From: Nephrocerus scutellatus
Taxonomy: Eukaryota > Arthropoda > Insecta > Diptera > Pipunculidae
Reading direction: 5' to 3'
DNA length: 64,000 nucleotides
NCBI GenBank assembly: GCA_947095585.1
Contig: OX352762.1
Span: forward strand, 8,535,969-8,599,968
Shown here: positions 10,434-20,739 of the stretch, one piece after another
Position numbering within the stretch: position 1 is the first letter of the stretch
Layout: each line of letters starts with the position of its first letter
Position numbers and translations under genes: made by a program
The notes under the pieces: model-generated
Database searches by the model: none
Seen by the model: the letters and a program-made list of their open reading frames with translations, nothing else
Told to the model about the DNA's origin: nothing

Positions 10434-11240
10434 AAGGGTGTTTTTTTACTTGGACTTTACTTACTAAAGAGTTAACTGTCAAAAGAGCTGTCATATTGCA
10501 TTGACTTTTTGACATTTATTATCAGTATTATCTGGCAAATCATCATAAATAGACTATCGCTTGAACAACGCTGCCGAATTATTAAAATTTACTTTGAAAA
10601 TCAGTCGTCGATTCGCGCAACTTAAGACGACTTTGTGGTTTTTATGGCGCACAAAATCCTTCTTGTGAGCAAGCCATCTGTCATGGATTTCGTTCTATAT
10701 ACTCTCTAAATGATGCAATAACAACAAGACGCCGAAGGAATGTGCGCACTAAAGAGAATATTGCTGAGAGATGTAAATTTATCGATTCGTAAACGGTCGC
10801 AGGAATTTGTACTGTGGCCGTCCCAAGACGTGAAACATTTTGCACAAAAATCTTGGGTCAAGCTGGTACTGGAATTATGTAAAGCTACTAGACCATGATG
10901 TGCGTCGTTCTTTTGCCGATTGGGCTTTATAGCTGACCCGTTGTTTTATCGCAAAATTGTGTTTATCGATGAGTCTCATTTTTGGCTTAACGGGTTTGTT
11001 AAATAAGCAAAATTGCGGCACAGGGAATGAGACCAATCCACAAGAGACCCTACAGACTCCATTACATCTAGAAAAATGCACCATTTGGTGCGGCTTACAC
11101 ACATAATCGGTCCTTATTTCTTTTCAAATCGCCTAACAGTCTATGGAGATCGTTACCACACCATGATCAATTTTTTGTTTGAAAATATGGATAACATTGA
11201 TCCGGATAAGATGTGTTCAACAGGATGGCGCTAAGTACCA
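10434..11240 (+). pseudogene. Degenerate mariner-like element (family 2)
   Basis: A possible terminal sequence aagggtgttt begins at 10434. From 10553 the plus strand reads LEQRCRIIKIYFENQSSIRAT, the N-terminal DNA-binding helix region of mariner-type transposases. Later come an FADW-like piece near 10915, FIDESHFWLNGFV with the first catalytic Asp near 10970, TIWCGLH near 11085 and QQDGAKYHTA with the second Asp at about 11220. Many stops interrupt it. The 3' third and terminal repeat are lost where LINE sequence begins near 11245. A shorter relative lies at 56093-56340. Confidence 0.8.
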
Positions 11241-11244
11241 TACG

Positions 11245-12215
11245 GCGACGGCAACCATCGACTCAACGAATCCCTCGACTGATGATGAAAAGGACACCTT
11301 CTACAATCAGCTAAGCGCTGTTTGCAACGCAACGCCGAACGGAGATATCGTCATAGTGATGGGGGACTTGAATGCCAAGGTAGGCAACGACAATGTAGAC
11401 TCAGACATGTGATCGGGAAGCACGGACTCGGCGAACGAAATGTCAATGGTGAACGATTTATGGATTTCTGCAACAACAACAACCATGTTGAATGATAAGA
11501 CCTGCCACAAAGTCAGCTGAGTGTCAACTGACAGGCAATCATCATCCAACCGAATCGACCAATCAGCAATCAGCAGCTCAATGCCGACAACCATCCAATC
11601 ACATTGAAAAGCTGTAAAAAATGTTTTCACATCTGCAGCGGAAAGTATTGTTGGTAGAAGCCAGGCAAGACACAGCACGTGGCTTACCGAAGATACCTGG
11701 AGGCGGATTGAAGAACGTAAGCTTCTTAAAGCCCAAATTGTAGATACCCCAGAAGCAGCGAGGAACGAGCTAGAGTCCCTGTATCGAAGAAAAATTAGAG
11801 AAGTGCAGCGTAGTGTAAGACGTGACAAACAACCTGGTCTCAGAAGCAGAGGAAGTAGCGAGCAGGTGCGATAGCAGAACCATTTACAGGATCACAAAAT
11901 AGCTATGAGGTGGTCACCGCTTTAGCCAACATCCGGTAAAAGGCCTAGATGGTGCCGTACTCGTTTCAGATGAGGATCAGCTCAAGCGTTGGAAGGAGCA
12001 TTTCTCTACGGTCTTTAACGATATGCACCCAAATCAAACGGAGCTGCCGGATGTAACAATTTCCCGAATTCACACCTCAATTCCCAGTAAAGACGAGATC
12101 GCTACGGCGATCTACGCACTAAAGAACAACAAGTCGGTAGGACTAGATGGTATACCCGCAGAGCTTCTGCGTGCCGCTTCAACGCCATTATCAGCGCTGC
12201 TATGCATAGATGCAT
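11245..12215 (+). mobile_element. RTE-like LINE: endonuclease to N-terminal RT fragment
   Basis: In order on the plus strand: DEKDTFYNQL and IVIVMGDLNAKVGNDN near 11285-11390 (an endonuclease/exonuclease/phosphatase motif with the catalytic Asp and Asn), EDTWRRIEERKLLKAQI near 11690, then VSDEDQLKRWKEHFSTVFND (11960-12020) and DEIATAIYALKNNKSVGLDG with IPAELLRA (12080-12170), the entry to the RT domain. It stops at about 12215 without palm motifs or tail, so the copy is 3'-deleted. Several frameshifts are present. A 173-codon antisense frame at 11307-11828 is a shadow of this element. Confidence 0.8.
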
Positions 12216-13110
12216 AGAATAACTATTTTTCTCAATTTTCTCAGGGGTAGTAGCCCCTTTGAATGAAAAAATTATGCCATCGCAAGCCGAACGCTAACCA
12301 ATTGTTTTAAAACAAGTCCCATTAAATTTTGAGTGGTAGAAGCCGAGATATGCGACACGGCAAACTGACTAATGTATAAACGGATAAACGTACAAATGTA
12401 CACACGCTCGCTGGAAAATGTCAATGTTTCATGTCGTCTGAATGTAAACTTCGCGCTTCATACTCGCAATATAATAGACCGCCGTACCAACGCTAACACT
12501 CTATCCACATTTGGGTAGTAAACCACAACCACTAGGTAGGTCATGCCTAGAACGAAATGGGTCCACCAAAGCTGGCTATAGACTCAGTAAAAAGGAGGCC
12601 TCGCTACCAAGGAAGACAACCTCGTACATGGGTTGAACCAACTACCTTAGTACCACCAATGCGACCCTGGTGATATCTGGCAGTAATGGACTCAGTTCGT
12701 TTTGTATGTGTGCCTGAGCGGTTGAAAAAGAGGACTCTAGCATCACATTACGATTGTGGATTTGGTTTGTTTGATCTGGAACCTAAATCCACCAAGAGAT
12801 TATAGTACCGGGTTACTAAATACGAAGACAATTACCATCTAGACATTCTAAGTACCAGCCGCACAGTCATTTTATGTTCTGAGGTGTCCAAGTATCCTAC
12901 CCATTGAGAGATTAAAAGACAACGGGACCCTGTGATGGATGACATGACAGTAGTCTGGGGGATAAGCGGAAGTTTCCACATTCAGTTTGTCACAGAAGGC
13001 TCCCGTCCGCTCCTACTCTACCGTTTAGCTAAGAGCTGTCTGTGTGAAAAATTGCACAGTTTCGGTTTCCTGCATAAAAAAGCAGTGTTCTCTGGAGGAA
13101 TGTGTACTCG
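12216..13110. other. No gene recognised; probably old repeat DNA
   Basis: Phrases such as gccgagatatgcgacacggc (12350) look repeat-derived, but I cannot match them elsewhere in this window. Frames are short and motif-free. Confidence 0.4.
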
Positions 13111-13111
13111 T

Positions 13112-13352
13112 GTGGGTGCCGTGGGTTAGTTTATGAACTTCTGAGCCTTCGGTTTAAGGTTCGAATCCGTGAAAACACCAAAAGTATTTTTCACGGTGCC
13201 ACCTCTCGCGAATGTTTGAAAAACATCCGAGAGTAATAACTTGTCACGGAAAGCTTCTGAATTTGCCGTTCGTTCGAATACGGCATTAAATTGTAGTGCA
13301 AAAATATAAAATAGGCCTTGGATCACAACGGTCTGTCGCACCAAAATATTAC
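13112..13352 (+). mobile_element. SINE copy, diverged, with tRNA-like head
   Basis: The head retains gggtgccgtgggttag (A-box region) and aaggttcgaatccg (B box). The body has aaaagtatttttcacggtgc, cacctctcgcgaatg, gtcacggaaagcttctgaat and gccgttcg, and the end has ccttggatcacaacggtctg then tcgcaccaaaatatta. All of these align with the full-length copy at 48959-49256. Parts of the body between 13275 and 13310 are deleted. An antisense frame of 98 codons over it is spurious. Confidence 0.88.
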
Positions 13353-14418
13353 AACATGTACTGGTAGTCCGAAAACCTTTATTTAAGCATATGATAGGTA
13401 CAACCAAGACTCGCCACTTCAAAATTTAGCCGCCGCAAACGAAGATCCGTTAGAACGAACGAAATTTTAATTCAAAGAAGGTAGACAAGCGGCGAGAGGA
13501 CAGTGCTGCAGATACAAGTGGAAAACAAATGCATAACCACACTTATAGTTAGATGCAAACGGCTAATAATTACTAACAAAATGTTCGTTCGTGAACTTAT
13601 ACCGCAAATAATCTGCTTAGGTGCAACACACAGCCAAACAGGGGCATAACACACAGCACAACACAGCCCAGTGCTGGTGAGGCCAACAGACGGAATAAAA
13701 AATCGACGGCCGCGCGCCGATTTCACATTCTACAGTAAAAGAGGAAGATCTACAAGTGCACTTATCGCTCGTGACAGCCCACCACCCACACTGGCTCACC
13801 AATACGCAGTCTTTTAAGCCTATTTGGTGTCGGCCCCCAATAAAATATCCTATTGAGGCTGTTGTTCTGGTTGTGCGCTCAGTCAGTCAGTGAGGACAAA
13901 ACAGCAAAAAAAAAATTTAAGCCTAACCCGATTGTGGGAGGTCAGGGTTTCATTTTCATACCCTGGACTGCACACACTTAGGCAGAAGTACGTTAGCCAT
14001 CTAGCTACTAACCATTTAGCCACAGACTCACTCTTAGTTGATTGAAAATGCAAGTCTTGCTGATGGGCGTAGCGGCGGCATCAGCTGCTAATGGTAGGAT
14101 CAGAAATTGTGATAAATTATTGCAATAAATCAACCATCAAGTGTGTGTCTGAGTGTGTGCCATTTTTCGAGTCGAATATAGTTGGAGAAGATGGTGATGA
14201 TGCACACCCAGGACAGGACTGATGACTGTCCTTTTGCGCGCAGTTTTTGAGAAATTCATTAACTCTTTCACTTGGCGTTAATTGGTGCACTTAATCATCA
14301 ATAATCTTTTGGCAGAATTATTGAGAACCATTAGTTGACCTGTGTCCAGACCAGTTGGGTCGGACAGTCACATGCAAATTTTCCGAACGCTATAAGAACT
14401 TTAATGGATTTATTATAG
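13353..14418. other. No gene recognised
   Basis: Mixed composition with a GC-richer stretch near 13600-13860. A possible primer-binding-like word near 13828 is discussed among the rejected items. No RNA gene, domain or terminal repeat is visible. Confidence 0.45.
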
Positions 14419-15720
14419 ACCTTCATCATCAACATCATATTTGGCTCTACAACCGACAAGACAAGAGTTGTCTTTGGATAGAATCTTACATATTCTAGCC
14501 GATTCCTTTGCGGACACAATCCAGGAACGTCGTTTAGCTTTCCTGGCGGCTTTCTTGTACGTTTTCAGGCAGTCCATGGATGGATCTGGACAGCCTTCTG
14601 AGCTTATCCAGTTCAATCGGGGTGGGTACTTTTTCTTGCTGCGACTGATCGGGCATGATACCTTCATGGCCATATCCATGGAGCTTTCAAACAACTTAAT
14701 GTAGGAGTCCACGCCCGTAGTCGTAGCTGGTTAAATAGAAGGAATTCTGCCCAATTTTGTCTGGATAACGTTACTGAATTTCATCCAGTTCGTTCTTTTA
14801 ATGTTCCTGTATGGTATGGGTGGCTCCGACTGGAGAGACATCGGAATAGGAGTTGACACTGGAGACAGTCCAGTGGTTAGCCGTAATTTGAAAATTACTA
14901 GTAGTCAATGTGTCATCTATCAATTCCTCCCATCCATTGTACCTCTCCGATCGCGAAAAGATAAATATCGGAGTACTACCAGTGTTGTGTATCTTAAGAT
15001 TATATTTTATGAGAAAATCAAATAAGGACTCACCCCGTTCGTTACCTTCTGAGCTACCCCAGAGGCTGTGCCTGGCATTGGTATCACACCCCATGAGCAC
15101 ATTTTCCCCTCTTGATTTTCTTATGAATTTTTCAACCGCCTGCGTTATGATCGTGCGGAAAGTAGGCAGAGGAGATGAGAAGGTGACCTCCACATGTCTT
15201 CACAACTGTTAAGTTCGACGAGCTTACCCACGTCTTTTATGTAAAGGAGATTAAACTCTTTGTTGAATAGAACCCTGACATCAGTGCCTCTGACCCAGTG
15301 TTCTTGTATCATGATGATATCTATATTATTCTCTTTCAGAAAGACCTGTAGATTATCAGAGGCACTCCTCGAGTGCTTGTGGTTGTTCTGCAGAGCTTTA
15401 AACATCGTCGTGATCACTTGGAGAGGGAAGTAAGGGATCCGTCGACAGATTTATTGCCATCTGTCAGTATAGAATCTCTAATAATTTGGAGGCAGCGTCC
15501 ACTTCTGGATCGTCCTCATCAGGGGGGATCCGGAACACTTTAATTTTGGCTTGCCTTATGCCAAACCTAAGTCTATGTCCCGCTCTATCTAGAGCTTTAA
15601 GGCACTCCTCACTCATTGATGATGAGCACCAAATGCGTGCCTTGGCCTTCTGGGAACTTCCATGGCTGCGATTAGCTTCATCTTCAGGCCTTCCCAGGCT
15701 TTACTAATCATAGCCAACAT
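14419..15720 (-). mobile_element. R1/Jockey-type LINE 5' half joined to a LINE 3' tail
   Basis: Read on the minus strand from 15700 down: a piece resembling the end of ORF1 (CLKALDRAGHRLRFGI..IKVFRIPPDE); then ORF2 starting near 15417 with FKALQNNHKHSRSASDNLQ and IDIIMIQEHWVRG, the N-terminus of an apurinic endonuclease-like domain; then VLMGCDTNARHSLWGS and ELIDDTLTTSNF (catalytic Asp/Asn motifs); then KKYPPRLNWIS and KTYKKAARKAKRRSW before the RT. The RT itself is absent. Near 14450 the sequence passes into GTAGAGCCAAATATGATG, the 3' tail also seen at 63366 and 58030. One 131-codon frame (14798-15193) covers the endonuclease core. Confidence 0.8.
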
Positions 15721-15808
15721 TCCTCGTCCACCGCATCTCCTGAATTGCTGTTATGTCAGCCGGGTATCGGCAAGCTGCTGTGCAGCTCGAGCTCTATACA
15801 GTGAGCGT
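15720..15808 (-). mobile_element. RTE-like LINE endonuclease N-terminal fragment
   Basis: The minus strand reads TLYRARAAQQLADTRxxxx then YPADITAIQEMRWTRNVG after one frame change. This matches the beginning of the endonuclease of RTE-like LINEs (NVRTLYR...ADITAIQEMRW). It directly precedes the ORF1-like piece of the neighbouring R1/Jockey-type element, so two unrelated LINE fragments abut here. Confidence 0.75.
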
Positions 15809-16059
15809 ACGATCCATAAGAAAATTCTTTAATCGGGACTAGCCCGATCATTTAACTTTTCCTGTATTAGAGGAAAATCACCGGCGGACCACCACGTGGA
15901 GATTTGATCACACTTCCACCAGTCAAAGATAGTTATGCGATGCCAATTGCAGGCAAGGGCACATTTTGCTCTCAGATAATAAGGAGCCCTGAAAAATCTC
16001 AAAATTATCCTCAATTTTTGAGAAACTCTTAAAAGGGATCTTAAAAGATTGAGCATAAG
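15809..16059. other. No feature recognised
   Basis: A short spacer between LINE and repeat DNA. A 75-codon minus frame has no motif. Confidence 0.4.
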
Positions 16060-16672
16060 ACCTTCAATTTGAATAATGATTTAAAATTTTTTCTTTCGAA
16101 AATGACCAATAGTAACCTTATAGCTGGAAGCGTTCAGGACTTCTAGGGTGTGAAGTCATGTAAGGTCAAAAGTATGTATTCGTTTATTTTACAAACTTTC
16201 AATTTTAACCCTGCCCCTGTTAATCGAATTCAGAAATATTGTTAGGTGGATTTGTAGAAAATTTAATAAGCTTTAATACTGCATTTGTCAAAAAAAATTA
16301 TCCGAGAGCATTATTCGAAATAATCGCGTTTGAAAATAAAATTAAAAAAAAATAAAAAAAATTTTTTCTTAATTTGACGACGTTTCGCTCGCTTATGGTT
16401 TTACAAAAATGTACATTGTATGACCTTAGAAATTTAATTTTCTTTAAAAAAACAGCAACAGCGAGCTTGTAGCTAGAAACATTCAAGAGTTACAGGGTGT
16501 GAAGTGACGTAAGGTCAAAAGTACATCTCTTCGCATTTAAACGCCGTATACTGCAGGGGGTAAAAATAGACCCCCGCCCCCTCCCGTAGGATTTTTTTTT
16601 CTCGAAATTAACCAAGGAATCACCCCTATAAATATTTGCCACCTTAACGGATACACCCTGTATATATATACT
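16060..16672 (-). mobile_element. Probable non-autonomous element with 'acagggtgtatccg' end
   Basis: Its right edge on the plus strand reads caccttaacggatacaccct then gtatatata. The reverse complement begins tacagggtgtatccgttaag, like many insect DNA-transposon termini. The same end in opposite orientation starts at 32103 (tacagaatgtatccgttaag, then a matching ggggtgattt). Internally a ~90 bp block (ctagggtgtgaagtcatgta ... ggtcaaaagta) at about 16130 recurs near 16485. It has no coding capacity. Confidence 0.55.
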
Positions 16673-16679
16673 AAGAAGC

Positions 16680-17435
16680 TAAGGATCAAGTCTTACAACA
16701 AAATAAGCCTTACGGCCACCCTGAACACAGACTCCCACCACATTGTGCATCACCTTCATCATCAACTCGCTAACGTCGGAATTTCAAAAAAGCTGACAAA
16801 GTCAATGTTAATATCTCAAGCGAATGAGCATGGGGGTGTATAAGCAACAACATGTGCGATCAGAGTCGTTGTGGTTTTCAGATTCTTCGTATTCTCCGCC
16901 CTCTAGATTCCAAATAAAAGTCGAGAGTAGCAGCGCTTCATCGCCACGACACTGGAAATAACCCTGCAGCTGGCAACATCTGTTCGACATCAACAAGCAT
17001 ATGCGGCTTGCGGCGACTAAAAGACCGCCAGACAACAAATCAACGGCTGTGTAGGAAACTGTCAAAGTGCCGTCTGCAATAAAACGGATTAAGATGGCAA
17101 TGAATTTTTTGGGAAAACAAAACGACAACAAAAAATAAAAATTTTTTTTGCTGCATTTTTATGCCAAATTTTGTTGCAGTGTTGTGGTGTGCTCTTTTTT
17201 TATTACTTTTCCTTTAACTTTGGGTTTTTTGTTGAGTCGAATAAATTTCACAGATAAACATTTCTCAAAAAACCAAACGAATAACGACTTTTTTTAAATT
17301 CGAGATATTTTTACATTCAAATGTCGTTTGTGATCATTTTAATAATTTCGCATATAATTCAAAGGAAGAGATAAATTTGTTGTGTTTTTGGGTTGAGTTT
17401 GCTACAAGTGAGTGAGAACCAAATAATTCTTTTTT
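16680..17435. other. No gene recognised
   Basis: AT-rich sequence. A 107-codon minus frame (16808-17131) has no domain. The last 100 bases are A/T runs leading to a LINE 3' end. Confidence 0.45.
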
Positions 17436-19215
17436 TTATAAAACAACCCTAGCCTAAGTGGCTGATACTGCAACCTTAAAAGATCTATTGTATCATTATC
17501 ATCATCATACCGGTCTCTCTTAAATGGAATTAAAATTTCGAGCCGATGTCATCCAGTTCTATTGTATGATAGAGTGTCACTAATCTAAGAGACCTACTAC
17601 CTCCCTAATGATAAAGGATAGTATGTCCGTAGTGGCAGAGCTTAGCATATAGGCCGACGAACATATTACAATATGGAGAATACGACGACCAGATCAATGC
17701 TGGACAGTCACAGAGAATGTGCTCGGATGATTCATCATCCTTCGAACAGAACCTACATTCAGTGTCTGAGCCCAGATTAATTCTGCTAAGGTGATTTCAA
17801 GCAAGCCACAGTGACTTGTGAGAAAGCTCACCAGCTTTCTGATGATATCATTGTCTATATTCGTTGCCTGCAATACCCTGGTGACGAGGGACCCAACCGA
17901 GCTTCATCCTGTTATGCCTTGCTAGGGATTGCAGTGGCATCCTAGCAGCATTTAACTGATTTTGAGAACATTTTAATGGACGATAACGCTTTTAGTGTTG
18001 CCTGACTATCTGAAAAGATGTAAATCGTAGCGCCTATAATACTCTTACTAAGGTTAATCCTAGCGCAGACCTCAATGGCATGGGCAGGTGCGCATGGCGC
18101 CCGTTATACATAGACAAGCAATTCTTTGTAGGTTCTGAAGCTTAGTTGCCGTTACCCGTTCTAGAACTTTTGGCCACCAAACGATGGCCGGGTACGTGAT
18201 AATAGGTCTCACCGTCATTGTATACTTCCAATGTATTATTTTTCGATTTAACTCGCAAGTTCTGCAGTAGAGGCGTCTACTGGCCCACAAGGTCCTAGTG
18301 GCACGTTCTATGGCTGACTTAATATGAGAATTCCAGTTAAGTCGTTTATCAAGGATAACGCCAACATATTTAACCCCACTGGAATAATCTAACGTGGTGC
18401 CTTTGATGATGATAGGTCCCATATTGGACAGTCTTCTTTTCGTGAAAGGCACTGGAACGATTTTGGAAGGATTTATGGAAAGCCCTTCTCTGCTGCACCA
18501 TTCCTGACAGCTTGCATGACATTTGGTCGTGCTGTGCTCACCGCTAATTAAAATCGCCAAGTCATCGGCATAGCCAATGGCGATGTAGCCTGATCGGCTA
18601 GAAGGTTGTCTATGATTATTGACCACAGAAGGGGAGAAAGGACACCTTCTTGTGGGTAGGACAGAGCTATATCTTTGAAACGAAAAGCTCCTTCTATATT
18701 TTTAACTAGATAGTGAAGGGCGCCCTTTGTGCTTTTACTGTATCTCTGTATCTGTAGGCATACTGACTTGAGTGTAGAGTGCTAGACGCATCTAGCCAGG
18801 CTCTGATATGAACATCAATAAGTTTTTCCATAATTTTTAGAACAAATGACGTTAGACTTATAGGTCTGTATGATTTAGGCAGCCATGCCATCACCGCCGG
18901 GGATTTTGAATTGTTTAAAGGAGCCTACGGCTAATTTAACTTTATCTGTACTAAATATTTTTTGTTCTGTCAAAGCGCGCCTTATGGTTAGGAGCATATT
19001 AGTGTATGTGTGTGAAACATAAGTAGACGATCCGGCGAAATGAACTTGAAGTAACGTTCTAATTGTGTCCTCACGGTCTGACGTCTACTTACCATCAGTC
19101 TTTTTCAGTAAGCCTTCACAATTTGTCTGATCCTTGCCGAGTGCCTTATAGATTCAATGTTTTCGCAGCATTTTCTCCATGTAGCTCGTTTTGATCGCTT
19201 AACAAGTTTCTCTAA
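17436..19215 (-). mobile_element. R1/LOA-like LINE, RT to RNase H, 5' truncated
   Basis: On the minus strand from 19215: TWRKCCENIE (region between endonuclease and RT); then KSYRPISLTSFVLKIMEKLID (RT entry, 18706-18894); then a 184-codon open frame (18072-18626) containing IAIGYADDLAIL with the catalytic YADD at residues 19-22, GVKYVGVILDKRLNW and ATRTLWASRRL. Then WVPRHQGIAGNE (RNase H, near 17890), CRFCSKDDESSEHILCDCPA (terminal Cys/His motif, near 17740), a short 3'UTR and an A-rich end at 17436. Frameshifts and stops are present, but this is the longest LINE copy of the window. The motif order resembles Jockey/I-superclade elements with RNase H. A foreign ~65 bp LINE piece is nested at 17494-17557. 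Confidence 0.9.
17484..17567 (-). mobile_element. Nested 3'-end LINE insertion with 10 bp target duplication
   Basis: The words tctattgtat at 17484-17493 and 17558-17567 flank ~64 bp that is foreign to the host LINE. The copy of the host LINE at 38600-38625 lacks it. The insert reads catcatcata, then ccggtctctc, then cgagccgatgtcatccagtt. That is a (CAT)n tail plus the terminal coding words of the LINE family ending at 63366, minus strand. It is a very short retroposed copy with an internal deletion near the tail. Confidence 0.75.
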
Positions 19216-19331
19216 TACAATGGCCGCAAGATTTAAAGTATATTTAGCTTATATATCTTATAATATTTACTAGGTGTCACTAGACAGATGTAATATAAAA
19301 TTGGGAAATGAAAAAAAAAAGAAACTAACCT

Positions 19332-19404
19332 CGATCCTGCCAGGAGTCGAACCTGGAATCTTCTGATCCGTAGTCAGACGCGTTATCCATTGCGCCACAG
19401 GACC
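19332..19404 (-). tRNA. tRNA-Arg(ACG)
   Basis: The 73 nt minus-strand sequence forms a cloverleaf. Acceptor GGTCCTG pairs with CAGGATC; D arm GCGC/GCGT-like; anticodon stem TCTGA/TCAGA with loop CTACGGA, anticodon ACG (wobble inosine expected); T stem CCAGG/CCTGG with TTCGACT loop; discriminator G. The B box GGTTCGACTCC is intact. Downstream a long T run (ctttttttttt) follows within 10 nt. Identical to the copies at 22711 and 28969. Confidence 0.97.
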
Positions 19405-20735
19405 AGTTGGTATCTGAGCGAGCAAGTTTAGCACTTTATTGGAGGGCTTTTTCACAAAAACTAAACACGTCCACCAGTTTACATACACTAATCCATGTGG
19501 GTATGTACGTGAAATCAATGAGAGCTTTTCGTGTGTCGTACTAAGTTGATGACACACATGATGATAACCTATTAGTCATTTCACTCGGAAATGTCAACAA
19601 CCGACGACAATGTAAATTTTCCATAATATCTTTGTTTGTTTAGTAATTTTGTTGCATGTTTTGTGTGAGCTTTTTGTGTAGTTTCTTACTTTATCTGAGT
19701 ATCCTTATACGGCTATTCTCCAATAGTGGTCGTCACCTTTGCTTTGATTATTCAATTAACACCTTTTTCTTTCTCCTTACAACGACGGATCATTGTACTG
19801 TGATATATGGATAGTACAGTAAGTGCGTGTTGTGATAAAATAGGTGCGACCCAGTTTTTAAGTGAATAGCAACAACATCAAAACATAAAATGGTTACCCC
19901 TACTTAACAAGGCTATTTTATCTAAGCATTACTAGAATTAAACACAGTAAGCTCCTGTAATTAGGTGATTAGCGTATAAAGAAACATGAACATGGTGTGT
20001 GTGTGTGCGTTTAGTGGAGCGGGTTGTTGAATTCCGGCTGCTCCCATTAACTTATCGCAATCAATAATTGAATCAATGCTGGGTGTACAACCAGAAAATT
20101 CCTAAATTAAATTTAAGGAAGACCGCTCCAGTTGGTTCGAGAATGCAGAAATTGCATTTCCCTGTCTGAAGTTCCGAACAATAGATATCTGACGAACGAG
20201 GAGTGTGCTGCTTTCAGCATCGAAAGACTGAATTTAATGATTCTGGCGAGTATTAATTCGACAGTCCCGAAGATTAAATGGAAAAATTCTACGGTGTGTT
20301 AGCTGAACCGCGGAGTTCGTACGTTGCAGAGGCACAGACGCTCAGATCAGCAGAATGCTCCCGGTGTATTATGGGCAACAGTAAACTAATGCGACTTAAG
20401 TTCCTTTAAAGAAATGTGAAAATCCTGCTGGAACAACAATTTCTAGACAGTAGATATTAACAATTATTGGAAGAAGAAGTTTCAATTTCTTTAGGTGCCC
20501 CTTCAGTCTACAATGTCCTATTAGGAGCGCCGTAATTGATTCTTACATTACTTCTACCAAGTCCCATTATCGAGCGAAACCTCTTTCGGTCATAGTTCCC
20601 CATTATTTTCATTGCTTGTCGTAGGCCTGAGAGATTTTCCCATCTTATTGAAGCAGCTGCCATATCCTTATCTATACTGCGGTATCTCCTCCCGCATAAT
20701 GCATTATGGTTGAGTCAAAATAACTTACAACCGTT
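19405..20735. other. No gene recognised over 1.3 kb
   Basis: Upstream flank of the tRNA-Arg gene, then ordinary AT-rich DNA. A (tg)n run lies near 19995. I saw no motif or domain. Confidence 0.5.
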
Positions 20736-20739
20736 AAGC

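Noticed and set aside
11307..11828. 173-codon minus-strand open frame
   Set aside because: It lies antisense to a recognisable LINE endonuclease and linker. It has no domain and no promoter or start context.
13617..13860. Possible LTR end: a word like tggtgtcggccccc near 13828 resembling a primer-binding site
   Set aside because: No CA just before it, no second LTR, no gag/pol sequence nearby and no clear tRNA match.
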